Shown: piece after piece, positions 6,244-13,945 of the stretch | How the letters are laid out: each line of letters starts with the position of its first letter | How positions within the stretch are numbered: the stretch's first letter is position 1 | Source of the DNA: Lentisphaerota bacterium | Lineage (GTDB): Bacteria > Verrucomicrobiota > Kiritimatiellia > UBA8416 > JAFGTH01 | NCBI GenBank assembly: GCA_016934225.1 | Contig: JAFGTH010000036.1 | Coordinates: forward strand, 1-14,164 | Direction: 5' to 3' | DNA: 14,164 nt | The notes under the pieces: model-generated | Told to the model about the DNA's origin: nothing | Databases searched by the model: none | Seen by the model: the letters and a program-made list of their open reading frames with translations, nothing else | Translations under genes and position numbers: made by a program

Positions 6244-7023
6244 ATGTTTGTCGGGACGGAAATAGCCTTTGATCCACGCCTTTCGAAAACGGAAAAAGTT
6301 TACATTCGACTTTTGGGCGCGCCGATTAGCGGGTTGCGCATACGTGTTCGACGTGTTCTCCCGGCGTTGACCGGTTCCTGCGAAAGTATCTTGGATGCCG
6401 GGTGCGGGCTGGGTGTTTTTTCGTTTGAAATGGCCAAGCGTTTCAAGGCCGCGAAAGTGCTTGGCATTGACATGGACGCGGAACAGATAGCCGCCAACAA
6501 GACAATTGCTCGGCAAGCGGGGCTTGCCAACTTGTCTTTTGCGGTACAGGATGCAACACGACTGACATTTGATAACGAGTTTGATTTGATTCTTTCTGTT
6601 GATGTCATTGAACATGTGGAAGATGACTTGAGTGTTTGCCGGGGCATTTGCAAGGCCTTGAAGCCTGGCGGACGGCTGATTATGCATGTTCCCGCCATGT
6701 ATCGGTGGTGGATTATATTCGGCAAACGCTTGAACTTTACTCACGAAAAAGGGCATGTTCGCCCGGGTTATACTCCGGTTTCCATTAGCGAATTACTTGC
6801 CAGGGCTGGTCTTGTTGTGGATGATGTCAAGTATACTTATGGTTGGCTGGAAACGGTGACCAACAATATTGCCAATATCATCAGCCGTGGAAGCAAAAGC
6901 AACAAATGGTTGTATGCGTTAGTCTTTCCCCTGTTGCTGTTTATTTCGTATTGGGGACAATTCTCCAATCCAAAAGAAGGCAGCGGTGTGCTTGTGCGGG
7001 CACACAAGAAAAACGATAATTAG
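6244..7023 (+). CDS. class I SAM-dependent methyltransferase with hydrophobic tail segment
   Basis: From ATG 6244 the protein is 259 residues. The SAM-binding core is clear: SILDAGCGLGVFSFEMA (48-64), the acidic end of beta-2 in LGIDMDAEQ (73-81), VQDATRL (101-107), FDLILSVDVIEHVED (113-127) and LKPGGRLIMHVP (139-150). Near the C-terminus a run of about 16 uncharged, mostly aromatic and aliphatic residues (223-238) could be an amphipathic or membrane-contacting helix, so the enzyme may sit on the inner face of the membrane and act on a lipid-linked glycan. The acceptor is unknown; a sugar O- or N-methyl transfer is the likely role from context. An in-frame TTG at 6184 would add 20 residues without homology-like features or a ribosome site. 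It lies 93 nt after the toroid gene and 62 nt before the oxidoreductase, in the same operon. Confidence 0.88.
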   Translation: MFVGTEIAFDPRLSKTEKVYIRLLGAPISGLRIRVRRVLPALTGSCESILDAGCGLGVFSFEMAKRFKAAKVLGIDMDAEQIAANKTIARQAGLANLSFAVQDATRLTFDNEFDLILSVDVIEHVEDDLSVCRGICKALKPGGRLIMHVPAMYRWWIIFGKRLNFTHEKGHVRPGYTPVSISELLARAGLVVDDVKYTYGWLETVTNNIANIISRGSKSNKWLYALVFPLLLFISYWGQFSNPKEGSGVLVRAHKKNDN

Positions 7024-7085
7024 ATTAGCTTTGCCGTGCCGAAGAACATAATTCAAAGAATTGTCTAAAGCATAGAAAGTTCAAC

Positions 7086-9236
7086 ATGAAGCAGATTTTT
7101 AGACGCGTCATTGATGGCAAGGGGAAGGTGTTGGTCAAAGATGTGCCAGTGCCCGCTTTTGGATCCAAAGAAATTTTGGTGGCTAATAAATTTTCGCTGA
7201 TTAGTTCAGGGACGGAAAGCAGTACAGTGAGGAAGACTCCGTCTGAACTGGTTAAACAAACTCTGCAAGATCCATGGATGCGCAATGCCGTGAAAAAAAT
7301 GGTTTTAGGTGGAAGTTTTGACTCGACTGTTAACATTATTTCTCAGGAACTTACGATGTTGCGTGTTCTGGGGTACAGTTCCGCCGGTGTGGTCGTAAAT
7401 AAAGGATCCGAAGTTGCTGGCGTTGAGATTGGTGACCACGTCGCCTGTGCCGGAGCCAATTATGCCAATCATGCGGAAGTTATTCGTGTGCCGCAAAACC
7501 TGTTTGTGACGGTGGATAAAACGGTTCCGTTGAGCGAGGCGGCCTTCATTCGTGTGGCTGCTATCGGAATGCACGGATTACGTCGCGCGAAATTGGAGTT
7601 TGGCGAAAGTGTAGGTATTATAGGTCTTGGGCTGCTGGGTCAATTAACGGCGCAAATTGCGCTTTCAGCCGGTATGGATGTCTACGGCATGGATGTTGTT
7701 CCGTCCCGACTGGATCTTGTTTCCAAGGCTGGGGTTAAGCATGTTGTCAATGTTGCCGAAGATAACCTGGTAGATCGCATTCTTATGATGACAGATGGAC
7801 TTGGTTTGGATTCGGTCATTATTTGCGCTGCGAGTAAAGATAAATCAATTGCCAATAACGCTATGAAAATGTGCCGCAAGCAAGGGCGTGTTGTTGCGGT
7901 TGGTATTGTGCGCATGGATTTAGAGCGTATGCCGTTTTTTGTAAACGAATTGGATTTTCGCTTTTCGCGCGGACATGGACCCGGTGCCCGCGACGACAAT
8001 TACGAAATCAAAGGGATGGATTACCCTTACGGCTACGTAAGATGGACAGAGAAGCGTAATATGGAAGAAGTCGCTCGACTTATGGCGGAAGGCCGATTAA
8101 GTGTGACTCCGTTGATTGGCGAGGTGTTTTCTATAGATGAAGCCCCTGTTGCATATGAGAAAATCCTTTCCGGACAAATGCAATCGGTAGCATCATTAAT
8201 CGAGTACAAGGATACGGAGATAAAGGCGCAGCAGAGGAGTATATCACTTGCTCCGGCTGTTCCGAAAACTTCTGAAGAAGTGCGGCTGGGGCTGATTGGT
8301 TGCGGCAATTTCGTGCGCACTGTTCATTTGCCCAATTTGGCCAAGATCAAAGCATATCGGATTCAAAATGCGGCATCAGCTACCGGCATAACCGCGTCAT
8401 CGTTAGCCACTAAGTACGGAATAGGGAGCGTCTCGACGGATTACAGGGAAGTCCTTTCAGACAAGAATGTAGATGCCGTAGTGGTGGCAATGCGCCATAA
8501 CCAACATGCTGCCATTGCATGTGAAGCTGCAGAAGCGGGCAAACATGTTTTCATGGAAAAACCAATGGCTCTTACTTTGCATGAATATGCGGCGGTTGCT
8601 GCCGCCATAGAAAAGAATAAAGTGGCTTTTATGGTCGGATACAACCGACGATATGCGCCTCTTGTGGCCAAAGTCAAAAAGCAACTTGCCCCTGGACCTG
8701 TGATTGTGGACTACCAAGTCAACGTAGGTCGTATTCCGACGAATCACTGGACGTTAGATCCTGTAGAAGGAGGCGGGCGTTTGCTTGGCGAGAGCGATCA
8801 CTTCTTTGACTTGTTTTGTTATTTGGCTGCCGCAAAACCGGTGAGGGTTTATGGGCAATGTATTATGGCGGAGGGTGAAACCGTGAAAACCCAATACAAT
8901 TTCACGGTTGTTACAACATTCGATAATAGCTCCATTTGCACATTAACATACACGGGATTGGGCAACACTTTAGCTCCAAAAGAAACGGTGCGTATATTTT
9001 CAGGCGGACGAATATTTACTATTACTGATTATAAGGAACTGGTGATTGTTGACAAAAAGCAGGTTCGGACAAAGACGAGAGCCGATAAAGGGCATTTTGA
9101 TGAATGGCATGAATTTTTGAGTCTTGTGCGCGGAGAAAAACAGACAGAGCTCCCCCTGGCTCCGCTTTGCGCTCTTTATGCGGTAGAAAGTTTGAACAGT
9201 GGTAAGGCTGTTGATATTCAAATGCCGGCGATTTGA
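7086..9236 (+). CDS. bi-domain oxidoreductase: MDR (zinc-ADH-like) fused to Gfo/Idh/MocA
   Basis: This 716-residue protein joins two complete NAD(P)-binding enzymes. Residues 1 to about 375 are a medium-chain dehydrogenase with a Rossmann loop GLGLLG (180-185) and an acidic residue after it (GMDVVPSR, 201-208). Residues from about 398 to the end are a Gfo/Idh/MocA oxidoreductase with GCGNFV (405-410), the catalytic-region EKP (491-493), and a C-terminal sheet domain. A Pro/Lys/Ser-rich linker lies near 376-397. At the place where zinc ADHs have the catalytic Cys ligand (Cys-Gly-Thr-Asp) this protein has Ser-Gly-Thr-Glu (41-44), and no structural Cys4 lobe is present, so the MDR half is probably zinc-free. 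The fusion is known from glycan clusters and usually named bi-domain oxidoreductase; a sugar-nucleotide substrate is inferred. The ATG at 7086 has a weak AGAAAG six nt upstream. It is predicted to be cytosolic. Confidence 0.93.
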   Translation: MKQIFRRVIDGKGKVLVKDVPVPAFGSKEILVANKFSLISSGTESSTVRKTPSELVKQTLQDPWMRNAVKKMVLGGSFDSTVNIISQELTMLRVLGYSSAGVVVNKGSEVAGVEIGDHVACAGANYANHAEVIRVPQNLFVTVDKTVPLSEAAFIRVAAIGMHGLRRAKLEFGESVGIIGLGLLGQLTAQIALSAGMDVYGMDVVPSRLDLVSKAGVKHVVNVAEDNLVDRILMMTDGLGLDSVIICAASKDKSIANNAMKMCRKQGRVVAVGIVRMDLERMPFFVNELDFRFSRGHGPGARDDNYEIKGMDYPYGYVRWTEKRNMEEVARLMAEGRLSVTPLIGEVFSIDEAPVAYEKILSGQMQSVASLIEYKDTEIKAQQRSISLAPAVPKTSEEVRLGLIGCGNFVRTVHLPNLAKIKAYRIQNAASATGITASSLATKYGIGSVSTDYREVLSDKNVDAVVVAMRHNQHAAIACEAAEAGKHVFMEKPMALTLHEYAAVAAAIEKNKVAFMVGYNRRYAPLVAKVKKQLAPGPVIVDYQVNVGRIPTNHWTLDPVEGGGRLLGESDHFFDLFCYLAAAKPVRVYGQCIMAEGETVKTQYNFTVVTTFDNSSICTLTYTGLGNTLAPKETVRIFSGGRIFTITDYKELVIVDKKQVRTKTRADKGHFDEWHEFLSLVRGEKQTELPLAPLCALYAVESLNSGKAVDIQMPAI

Positions 9237-9250
9237 GGGTGAGAGTGTTC

Positions 9251-9967
9251 ATGCAGGAGAAGCGCGTTATCGGCATTGTGCAACCCACATATTTGCCGTG
9301 GATGCCCTTTTTTGAGCGTATGGCCATATCTGATCGGTTTGTTTTATTGGATGACGTCGAGTATTCGAAGAATAGTTTCCATAATCGAAATGCGCTCAAG
9401 TCCCCGAACGGTCGCATAATGCTCACGGTTCCTGTGCTTTATAAAGGTTATTCAAAGGTTTTTATCAATGAAATATATGTGGACAATACGAAGCCGTGGC
9501 AGCGAAAACACTGGAATACGATCAGGCAGTGTTACGCCAAGGCGCCATATTTCGATACGTATAAGGACGAGTTAGAGTCAATGTATATGGCGCCGAAAGA
9601 AAAACTGATCAATGTGATTATACCTCTGATAGACTTTCTTAAACGGGAACTGGGTATTGCCACACCATGCCGATTATCGAGTGAAATTGGTGTGACTGGT
9701 AATCGGAATGAAAAGCTGGTGGGCTTATGTAAACATTTTCAGGGAACGCATTTTGTGGTAAAGCCTAACACGCATGATTATCATCCAGCTGAAGAGTTTG
9801 AACCTCACGGCATCCGCTTCCACTATTTGGAATACTCAAAAGTGGAGTATCCGCAACTGCATGGAAAATTCGAGCCTTATCTCAGTGCGTTAGATTTTGT
9901 TATGAATTGTGGCCCTGGTGTATTTGCGAGCTATTACGGAAAGAGGGCGATAGGCCCTCGTTCGTAA
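9251..9967 (+). CDS. WbqC family protein
   Basis: The 238-residue protein shows the WbqC pattern: IGIVQPTYLPWMPFFE near the N-terminus, then FVLLDDVEYSKNSFHNRN with the conserved Asp-Asp and the basic, aromatic segment, a central HWNTI...YAKAPYFD block, and the end region LSALDFVMNCGPG. WbqC-like proteins are widespread in O-antigen and other glycan loci, often near DegT aminotransferases, and are thought to take part in modifying amino sugars, though a reaction is not well established. I choose the ATG at 9251, with GAGAG five nt upstream; in-frame TTG 9233 and GTG 9239 or 9245 would add only a few residues and overlap the previous stop. It follows the bi-domain oxidoreductase directly (stop at 9234-9236), so coupling is likely. 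No membrane segment is seen. The reading frame ends inside a GC-rich hairpin region. Confidence 0.9.
   Translation: MQEKRVIGIVQPTYLPWMPFFERMAISDRFVLLDDVEYSKNSFHNRNALKSPNGRIMLTVPVLYKGYSKVFINEIYVDNTKPWQRKHWNTIRQCYAKAPYFDTYKDELESMYMAPKEKLINVIIPLIDFLKRELGIATPCRLSSEIGVTGNRNEKLVGLCKHFQGTHFVVKPNTHDYHPAEEFEPHGIRFHYLEYSKVEYPQLHGKFEPYLSALDFVMNCGPGVFASYYGKRAIGPRS
9943..9959 (+). repeat. GC-rich hairpin at the 3' end of the WbqC gene
   Basis: GAGGGC (9943-9948), loop GATAG, and GCCCTC (9954-9959) form a perfect six-pair stem just before the WbqC stop codon. No run of T follows, so it does not look like an intrinsic terminator. It could stall or protect the transcript at this point. Confidence 0.35.
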
Positions 9968-10001
9968 TGCAGACCGCGAGAGAAAGGCTAAGAAGTGAGA
10001 G

Positions 10002-10016
10002 TCCCTAAGCAAGGGA
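10002..10016 (+). repeat. second hairpin in the WbqC-GT4 spacer
   Basis: TCCCT (10002-10006), loop AAGCA, and AGGGA (10012-10016) form a perfect five-pair stem, with a possible G-T pair outside it. It lies 43 nt after the hairpin at the WbqC end. No T-tract follows. It may be an mRNA processing or stability element between the two genes, or chance. Confidence 0.3.
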
Positions 10017-10069
10017 TGCCATTTGAGGAAACGAGAACGGCTTGAATTAAAGGAATGCGACCACGGTAG

Positions 10070-11272
10070 ATGCGAATTGCCAACATATATGCTCGGTTTA
10101 AAACGATGTCCGGAGGGCCGGTCTTTCTTCTGAAATTAGCAGATGCAGTTCTGAAGCAAGGGCATCGCTTTGATATCATCACGCGCGATATCAGCGACCG
10201 GTGTCGTCCGTATGTGCCTCAGGGGGTGAATGTCATTTTGCCTGAAAGAGGTTTAAGAAACACGGGTAGCCAGTTGATTGATAGTGCTTTGGATTTGCTG
10301 TTCGCCAGTCGGCTCAGCGCACTCGTCCCGGCGGATGCGGATGTGTTGTGTGTGCATTCTGATGCGGCGCTTCCAGCGCTGTATGCATATTGCCACAGGA
10401 TGAAAGGTAAATTGCCTTGTGTATACTATTGCTATCAACCTACGCAGTTTGCCTACAACCTAACTTGGGAAAAGGCTAGGGCCTATGCGCCTCTTGGTTA
10501 TCTGATTCCGCTTATTGCGCCTGCCTATCGAGCGTTTGACAAGAAGAGCGCAAAATGTGCTGATAGCATTATAGCGTTTTCTTCGGCTTACCAGAATTGG
10601 TGCAAAGAATTGTACATGACCGATAGAGTATTCAGAGTGGCGCCCGGTGCGGATGGCACACTGGTAGATCAGGCCAAGCCCGAAGAAGCAAGGCAAGCCT
10701 ATCATCTGGACAAACGTCCTGTGGTGCTGACCGTTAATAAATTGGTTTGCCAGAAAAATGTTGATCTTCTCATCCGGGCCATGGCCATTGTGGTAAAATC
10801 ATGTCCTGATGCGGCTGCCGTTATTGTTGGTGACGGTCCGGAAAAAGGCAGGCTCACTGCGCTTGTGCAGAAACTGAAGCTGGAAAGATCGGTTTTTCTT
10901 ATTGGTTTTCTAAAGGAGTGGCGAGAGGTCTGTAATTTCTACGCAGCGTGTGATCTTCTTGTTTTCTTGGAGCGAGATGTGCCCTTTGGTATGACCGTGG
11001 CGGAAGCCGGCAACTATGGTAAGCCCACAGTGGCAGTAGCGAGTGGAGGGACGTTGGATACGGTTGATGATGGTGAAACAGGTTTGTTGGTGGATCCTGT
11101 TCTGTCTGTCGATGAAATTGCCCAGAAGATTGTGATGCTCCTGCAGAATGATGGGTTGAGAAAAGAGATGGGGAATAAAGCCAAGATCAAAGCCAATGCC
11201 TGCACATGGGAACGCTGTGGGCGGGAATTTTGTGATGTTATGGAAAAGACCATTTCTCGAAAGCAGGCCTGA
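10070..11272 (+). CDS. GT4-family glycosyltransferase (GT-B fold)
   Basis: The 400-residue protein has the two-lobed layout of retaining GT4 enzymes. The N-terminal acceptor lobe begins MRIANIYARFKTMSGGPVFL with the Gly-rich loop after beta-1, and includes CVHSDAALPAL (94-104). The donor lobe shows LTVNKLVCQKNVDLLIRAM (220-238), AVIVGDGPEKGRL (250-262), VFLIGFLKEWREVCNFYAACDLLV (275-298), PFGMTVAEAGNYGKPTVAV (305-323) and DDGETGLLVDP (333-343). It would move a sugar from a nucleotide donor to a lipid-linked or glycan acceptor at the cytosolic membrane face. The usual EX7E pair is altered: the second Glu is E312, but the first position is V304, with E301 three residues before it. The ATG at 10070 follows an in-frame TAG directly and has only a weak GGTAG upstream. 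It is followed after 37 nt by the first of three methyltransferase genes. Confidence 0.93.
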   Translation: MRIANIYARFKTMSGGPVFLLKLADAVLKQGHRFDIITRDISDRCRPYVPQGVNVILPERGLRNTGSQLIDSALDLLFASRLSALVPADADVLCVHSDAALPALYAYCHRMKGKLPCVYYCYQPTQFAYNLTWEKARAYAPLGYLIPLIAPAYRAFDKKSAKCADSIIAFSSAYQNWCKELYMTDRVFRVAPGADGTLVDQAKPEEARQAYHLDKRPVVLTVNKLVCQKNVDLLIRAMAIVVKSCPDAAAVIVGDGPEKGRLTALVQKLKLERSVFLIGFLKEWREVCNFYAACDLLVFLERDVPFGMTVAEAGNYGKPTVAVASGGTLDTVDDGETGLLVDPVLSVDEIAQKIVMLLQNDGLRKEMGNKAKIKANACTWERCGREFCDVMEKTISRKQA

Positions 11273-11309
11273 TGGGCGCCGAGGAATTAAGAAGAAAGCT
11301 TTGGGTGGA

Positions 11310-12299
11310 ATGAAAGAGGAAAAAGAATGCACGCAGAACCACGGCTGTATTTCTGTGCGGTCCGTATGCATGCTTTGCGGGTGTGGAACGGCTTGTCCTT
11401 TCTGGAGTAAAGATTTTCAGATGGTAATTTGTGACGGCTGCGGACTGGTTTACATGCATCCGGTGGACTGGAGTTCACTGGAAGACTTTTACATGAACCG
11501 GTATGAGTATGGGAAATTAGGAAGCACGGTTTACCCAGAATCCTCGCCATGGGATCATGATCGGGCAGATTGGATCATGCAGGCCATGAGAAACGAAATT
11601 GGGACGCCACGCGTGCTGGAAATCGGGTGTAATGCGGGAGCTTTGCTTTCTTTGCTTAAATCCAAGGGGTGTGATGTTGTGGGCATAGAGCCGGGGACGG
11701 ATGCCTCGGAATATGCGCGTACGGTGCGTGGGCTTGATGTGCAGACAGCGTTTTGGGATGAGCAGCTGGAAATAGAGGCCAGCGTTTTTGATGCGGTGGT
11801 TATGATTTCGGTTCTGGAACACTTTCAGTATCCGATTGCAGCTTTGGAGAAGTGTTGGCATGTGCTTAAGTCTGGCGGGCTGGTTTTTGTGGAAATTCCG
11901 AATCTGGAACATGAAAAAGGTTTTTTTATCGATTTTACCTGGCATGGATATGCGCCGACGGAGGAACATTTGTTTTGTTATTCAAAAGGCACGATCTCCG
12001 CGTTGTTTGCAAAAGCGGGGTTTGACGTGGTCGCCGTCGTTGAAACGAGGGAATTGCTTCGGGTTACAGCCATGCGAAATGAGTCATCGGCATTACTTGT
12101 ATCCAAAAATAATTACAACGATCCGGTCAAAATCCGAAGGCTGCTGGAATTCTACAGAGTTTCGTTGCGTCGGAGGAGGATGTTGCATATCATCCAACGT
12201 ATCGCGGAGTCGGTTATCATACACTTGATGCCTAAGTCTATTGTTCAGCGCTTGCGTATGTATCGTGTTAAGAGGATAGGAAGGGGAGGGCAAAACTAA
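11310..12299 (+). CDS. class I methyltransferase with N-terminal Cys4 zinc motif
   Basis: From ATG 11310 the product is 329 residues. Residues 20-44 carry CMLCG...CDGCGLVY, two CxxC pairs 17 residues apart, the zinc-binding start seen in sugar C-methyltransferases of the TylC3/NovU type and related polysaccharide methyltransferases. The SAM core follows: RVLEIGCNAGALLSLL (101-116), VVGIEPG (123-129), FDAVVMISVLEHFQYP (160-175) and LKSGGLVFVEIPN (186-198). The later stretch HGYAPTEEHLFCYSKGTISALFAKAGF (about 212-238) matches the common H...yfs...l..ll...GF ending. The basic C-terminal tail could bind membrane or RNA-like acids. Longer starts back to 11196 would overlap the GT4 gene by 77 nt and lack motifs; TTG 11301 is also possible. 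Its stop overlaps the next start (TAATG). Methylation of a sugar in the glycan or its precursor is the likely job; C- versus O-methylation is undecided. Confidence 0.88.
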   Translation: MKEEKECTQNHGCISVRSVCMLCGCGTACPFWSKDFQMVICDGCGLVYMHPVDWSSLEDFYMNRYEYGKLGSTVYPESSPWDHDRADWIMQAMRNEIGTPRVLEIGCNAGALLSLLKSKGCDVVGIEPGTDASEYARTVRGLDVQTAFWDEQLEIEASVFDAVVMISVLEHFQYPIAALEKCWHVLKSGGLVFVEIPNLEHEKGFFIDFTWHGYAPTEEHLFCYSKGTISALFAKAGFDVVAVVETRELLRVTAMRNESSALLVSKNNYNDPVKIRRLLEFYRVSLRRRRMLHIIQRIAESVIIHLMPKSIVQRLRMYRVKRIGRGGQN

Positions 12300-13063
12300 T
12301 GGCAGGAAGACTGACTCAAGGGTTGAAAACCATTGCCAAGAAGTTTCACCGCGGCATCATATATCCGCCTTTTAATGATCCCATAAGTTATCGTCCTTTG
12401 CGAATCGATAATCATGCTATGCAGGTTTTGGCAGGTTTTGTGCCGTTCTTGGCCCGGAACAGTTATGATTGGTGTGTCAATGAACGAATTCTCGAAATCC
12501 CCTTTGTCTTCATGAATCTGAATCTTCCTGTTGGATCAAAGGTTCTGGATTTTGGTTGTGACGCTAGTCGGATTTCGATGCATCTGGCAAACATGGGGTA
12601 TAAGGTCACGGGTGCGGACCTGCTGCCTTATGCTTTTTCGCATCCAAATCTTGAGTTTAAACAAGGCAATTTCTTTGAACAGAATTTAATTTCCGGATCG
12701 TTTGATGGGATTATTGCTGTTTCTGCCCTAGAGCATGTTGGTTTGGGTGCTTATGGTGAGATGGCGACGCCAGAGCGCGGGGATGTCCAGATGGTGCAGG
12801 AATTTGCCCGGATACTGAAATCCAAGGGTCGCCTGATTGTAACCGTACCCTTTGGACAACGTAAGCAGGTTAGAACGCACCGGATCTATGATCGAGATGA
12901 ACTCATGACGGTTTTGTCTGGGTTTCATATAGAAAAGGAAGTGTATTATCGTTGCGAAGGGAGAAAGTATTGGTATGTCGAAAATGCAGAGATCCTTGAA
13001 AAACAACCAACACATGACGGTAAATTTGAAGCTGCCGCGATGATTGTGGCCGTGAAGCGATAG
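12299..13063 (+). CDS. class I SAM-dependent methyltransferase (second of three)
   Basis: The 254-residue protein starts at an ATG sharing one base with the preceding TAA. A strong GGGGAGGG (12283-12290) lies eight nt upstream, so the start is secure. The SAM fold is recognisable by KVLDFGCDASRISMHLANMG (81-100), VTGADLL (103-109), SFDGIIAVSALEHVGLG (134-150), and ILKSKGRLIVTVPFG. The glycine loop is less canonical than in its neighbours, with GCDAS where GCGxG is usual. An N-terminal stretch of about 75 residues, including YPPFNDPISYRPLRID, precedes the core and may recognise the acceptor. The later YVENAEILE segment resembles the C-terminal part of other polysaccharide-locus methyltransferases. 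It is predicted to be cytosolic with no membrane helix. It lies in the middle of the methyltransferase trio, 36 nt before the third. The substrate cannot be given. Confidence 0.85.
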   Translation: MAGRLTQGLKTIAKKFHRGIIYPPFNDPISYRPLRIDNHAMQVLAGFVPFLARNSYDWCVNERILEIPFVFMNLNLPVGSKVLDFGCDASRISMHLANMGYKVTGADLLPYAFSHPNLEFKQGNFFEQNLISGSFDGIIAVSALEHVGLGAYGEMATPERGDVQMVQEFARILKSKGRLIVTVPFGQRKQVRTHRIYDRDELMTVLSGFHIEKEVYYRCEGRKYWYVENAEILEKQPTHDGKFEAAAMIVAVKR

Positions 13064-13099
13064 TGGTCTGCCGTCCTGGGCTCCAAATAGGAATAGGAT

Positions 13100-13945
13100 A
13101 TGACGCGAGAAGTTGACAGTAAACTGTACAGCAAGTCTTACTATCTTGATGGCTGCGCAGGATTTGAGGAATATAAAACGACAGGTGGTCAAACTCTTTC
13201 TCCTCGGCACAAATACTTATTGGATATTGCGCGCATAGAGCCGGGGTCCCGACTGCTTGACATTGGAACGGGTCGAGGGGAAATACCCATTCATGCGGCC
13301 CGATCAGGTGCGGAGGCCGTGGGTGTGGATTATGCGCAAGCGGCGGTGTCTTTGGCCGAAGAAATGCTGAAACTGGTCGAACGTGAAACGGCCGGCAGAG
13401 TGAGATTCCAACAGGAAGATGCTCAGCACATGACATTCGCGGATGATATGTTTGATGTGGTGACCATGTTCGATGTTGTGGAGCACTTGTATCCTGAACA
13501 GCTGGAGAATGTTTTGGACGAAGCCTATCGCGTGCTGAAACCGGCTGGCCGATTGATCGTACATACCGATCCGAATCGTAATTACAACGATTATGTTGTG
13601 CCTTTGTATTGGCGATGGGTTCGCATGGTGCTGTACTGTCCTGTGAAATGGTTGACCGGTCGACGATTGAAGTTGTCGATAAGGTCGGACGTGGAGAAGT
13701 CTGTGCATGTGAACGAACAACGTCCTTATGAGCTTCGCCGACTCCTTACGAAAAAGGGGTTTATCACAAAACTTTGGGCATCGCCCTTTGCCGGGCGATG
13801 CCGTGAGTTGCCGTTGGGTGAATGTTTGACAGGAATGGCTATGTCTCTCTGGCCCCTCAATATGCTCCCCGGGTTCAAGGACTTTTTGAATACCCATATT
13901 TTTGCTGTTGCGGTGAAACCCGGATTGAAAGGTGGTTGTATATAA
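13100..13945 (+). CDS. class I SAM-dependent methyltransferase (third of three)
   Basis: The 281-residue protein has a clear SAM-binding core: RLLDIGTGRGEIPIHAARSG (51-70), AVGVDYAQ (73-80), QQEDAQHMTF, FDVVTMFDVVEHL and VLKPAGRLIVHTDPN. The N-terminus, with LYSKSYYLDGCAGFEEY (9-25), fits sugar and lipid methyltransferases in which the methyltransferase domain is preceded by a substrate lid. Residues near 195-220 include VVPLYWRWVRMVLYCPVKWL, a hydrophobic and basic stretch that could contact the membrane. The ATG at 13100 has AGGAA (13089-13093) six nt upstream. The stop TAA overlaps the ATG of the next gene, so the two are coupled. The acceptor is probably a glycan or lipid-linked sugar because of the context, not because of any residue I can point to. 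Confidence 0.88.
   Translation: MTREVDSKLYSKSYYLDGCAGFEEYKTTGGQTLSPRHKYLLDIARIEPGSRLLDIGTGRGEIPIHAARSGAEAVGVDYAQAAVSLAEEMLKLVERETAGRVRFQQEDAQHMTFADDMFDVVTMFDVVEHLYPEQLENVLDEAYRVLKPAGRLIVHTDPNRNYNDYVVPLYWRWVRMVLYCPVKWLTGRRLKLSIRSDVEKSVHVNEQRPYELRRLLTKKGFITKLWASPFAGRCRELPLGECLTGMAMSLWPLNMLPGFKDFLNTHIFAVAVKPGLKGGCI

Noticed and set aside
6193..6756. 187-residue minus-strand ORF over the first methyltransferase
   Set aside because: Its length is notable, but it opposes a clear SAM-binding domain and shows no recognisable fold or ribosome site.
11196..11309. N-terminal extension of the Cys4 methyltransferase from ATG 11196
   Set aside because: It overlaps the GT4 gene by 77 nt, is basic and low in structure, and the zinc-motif family starts close to the first Cys pair.
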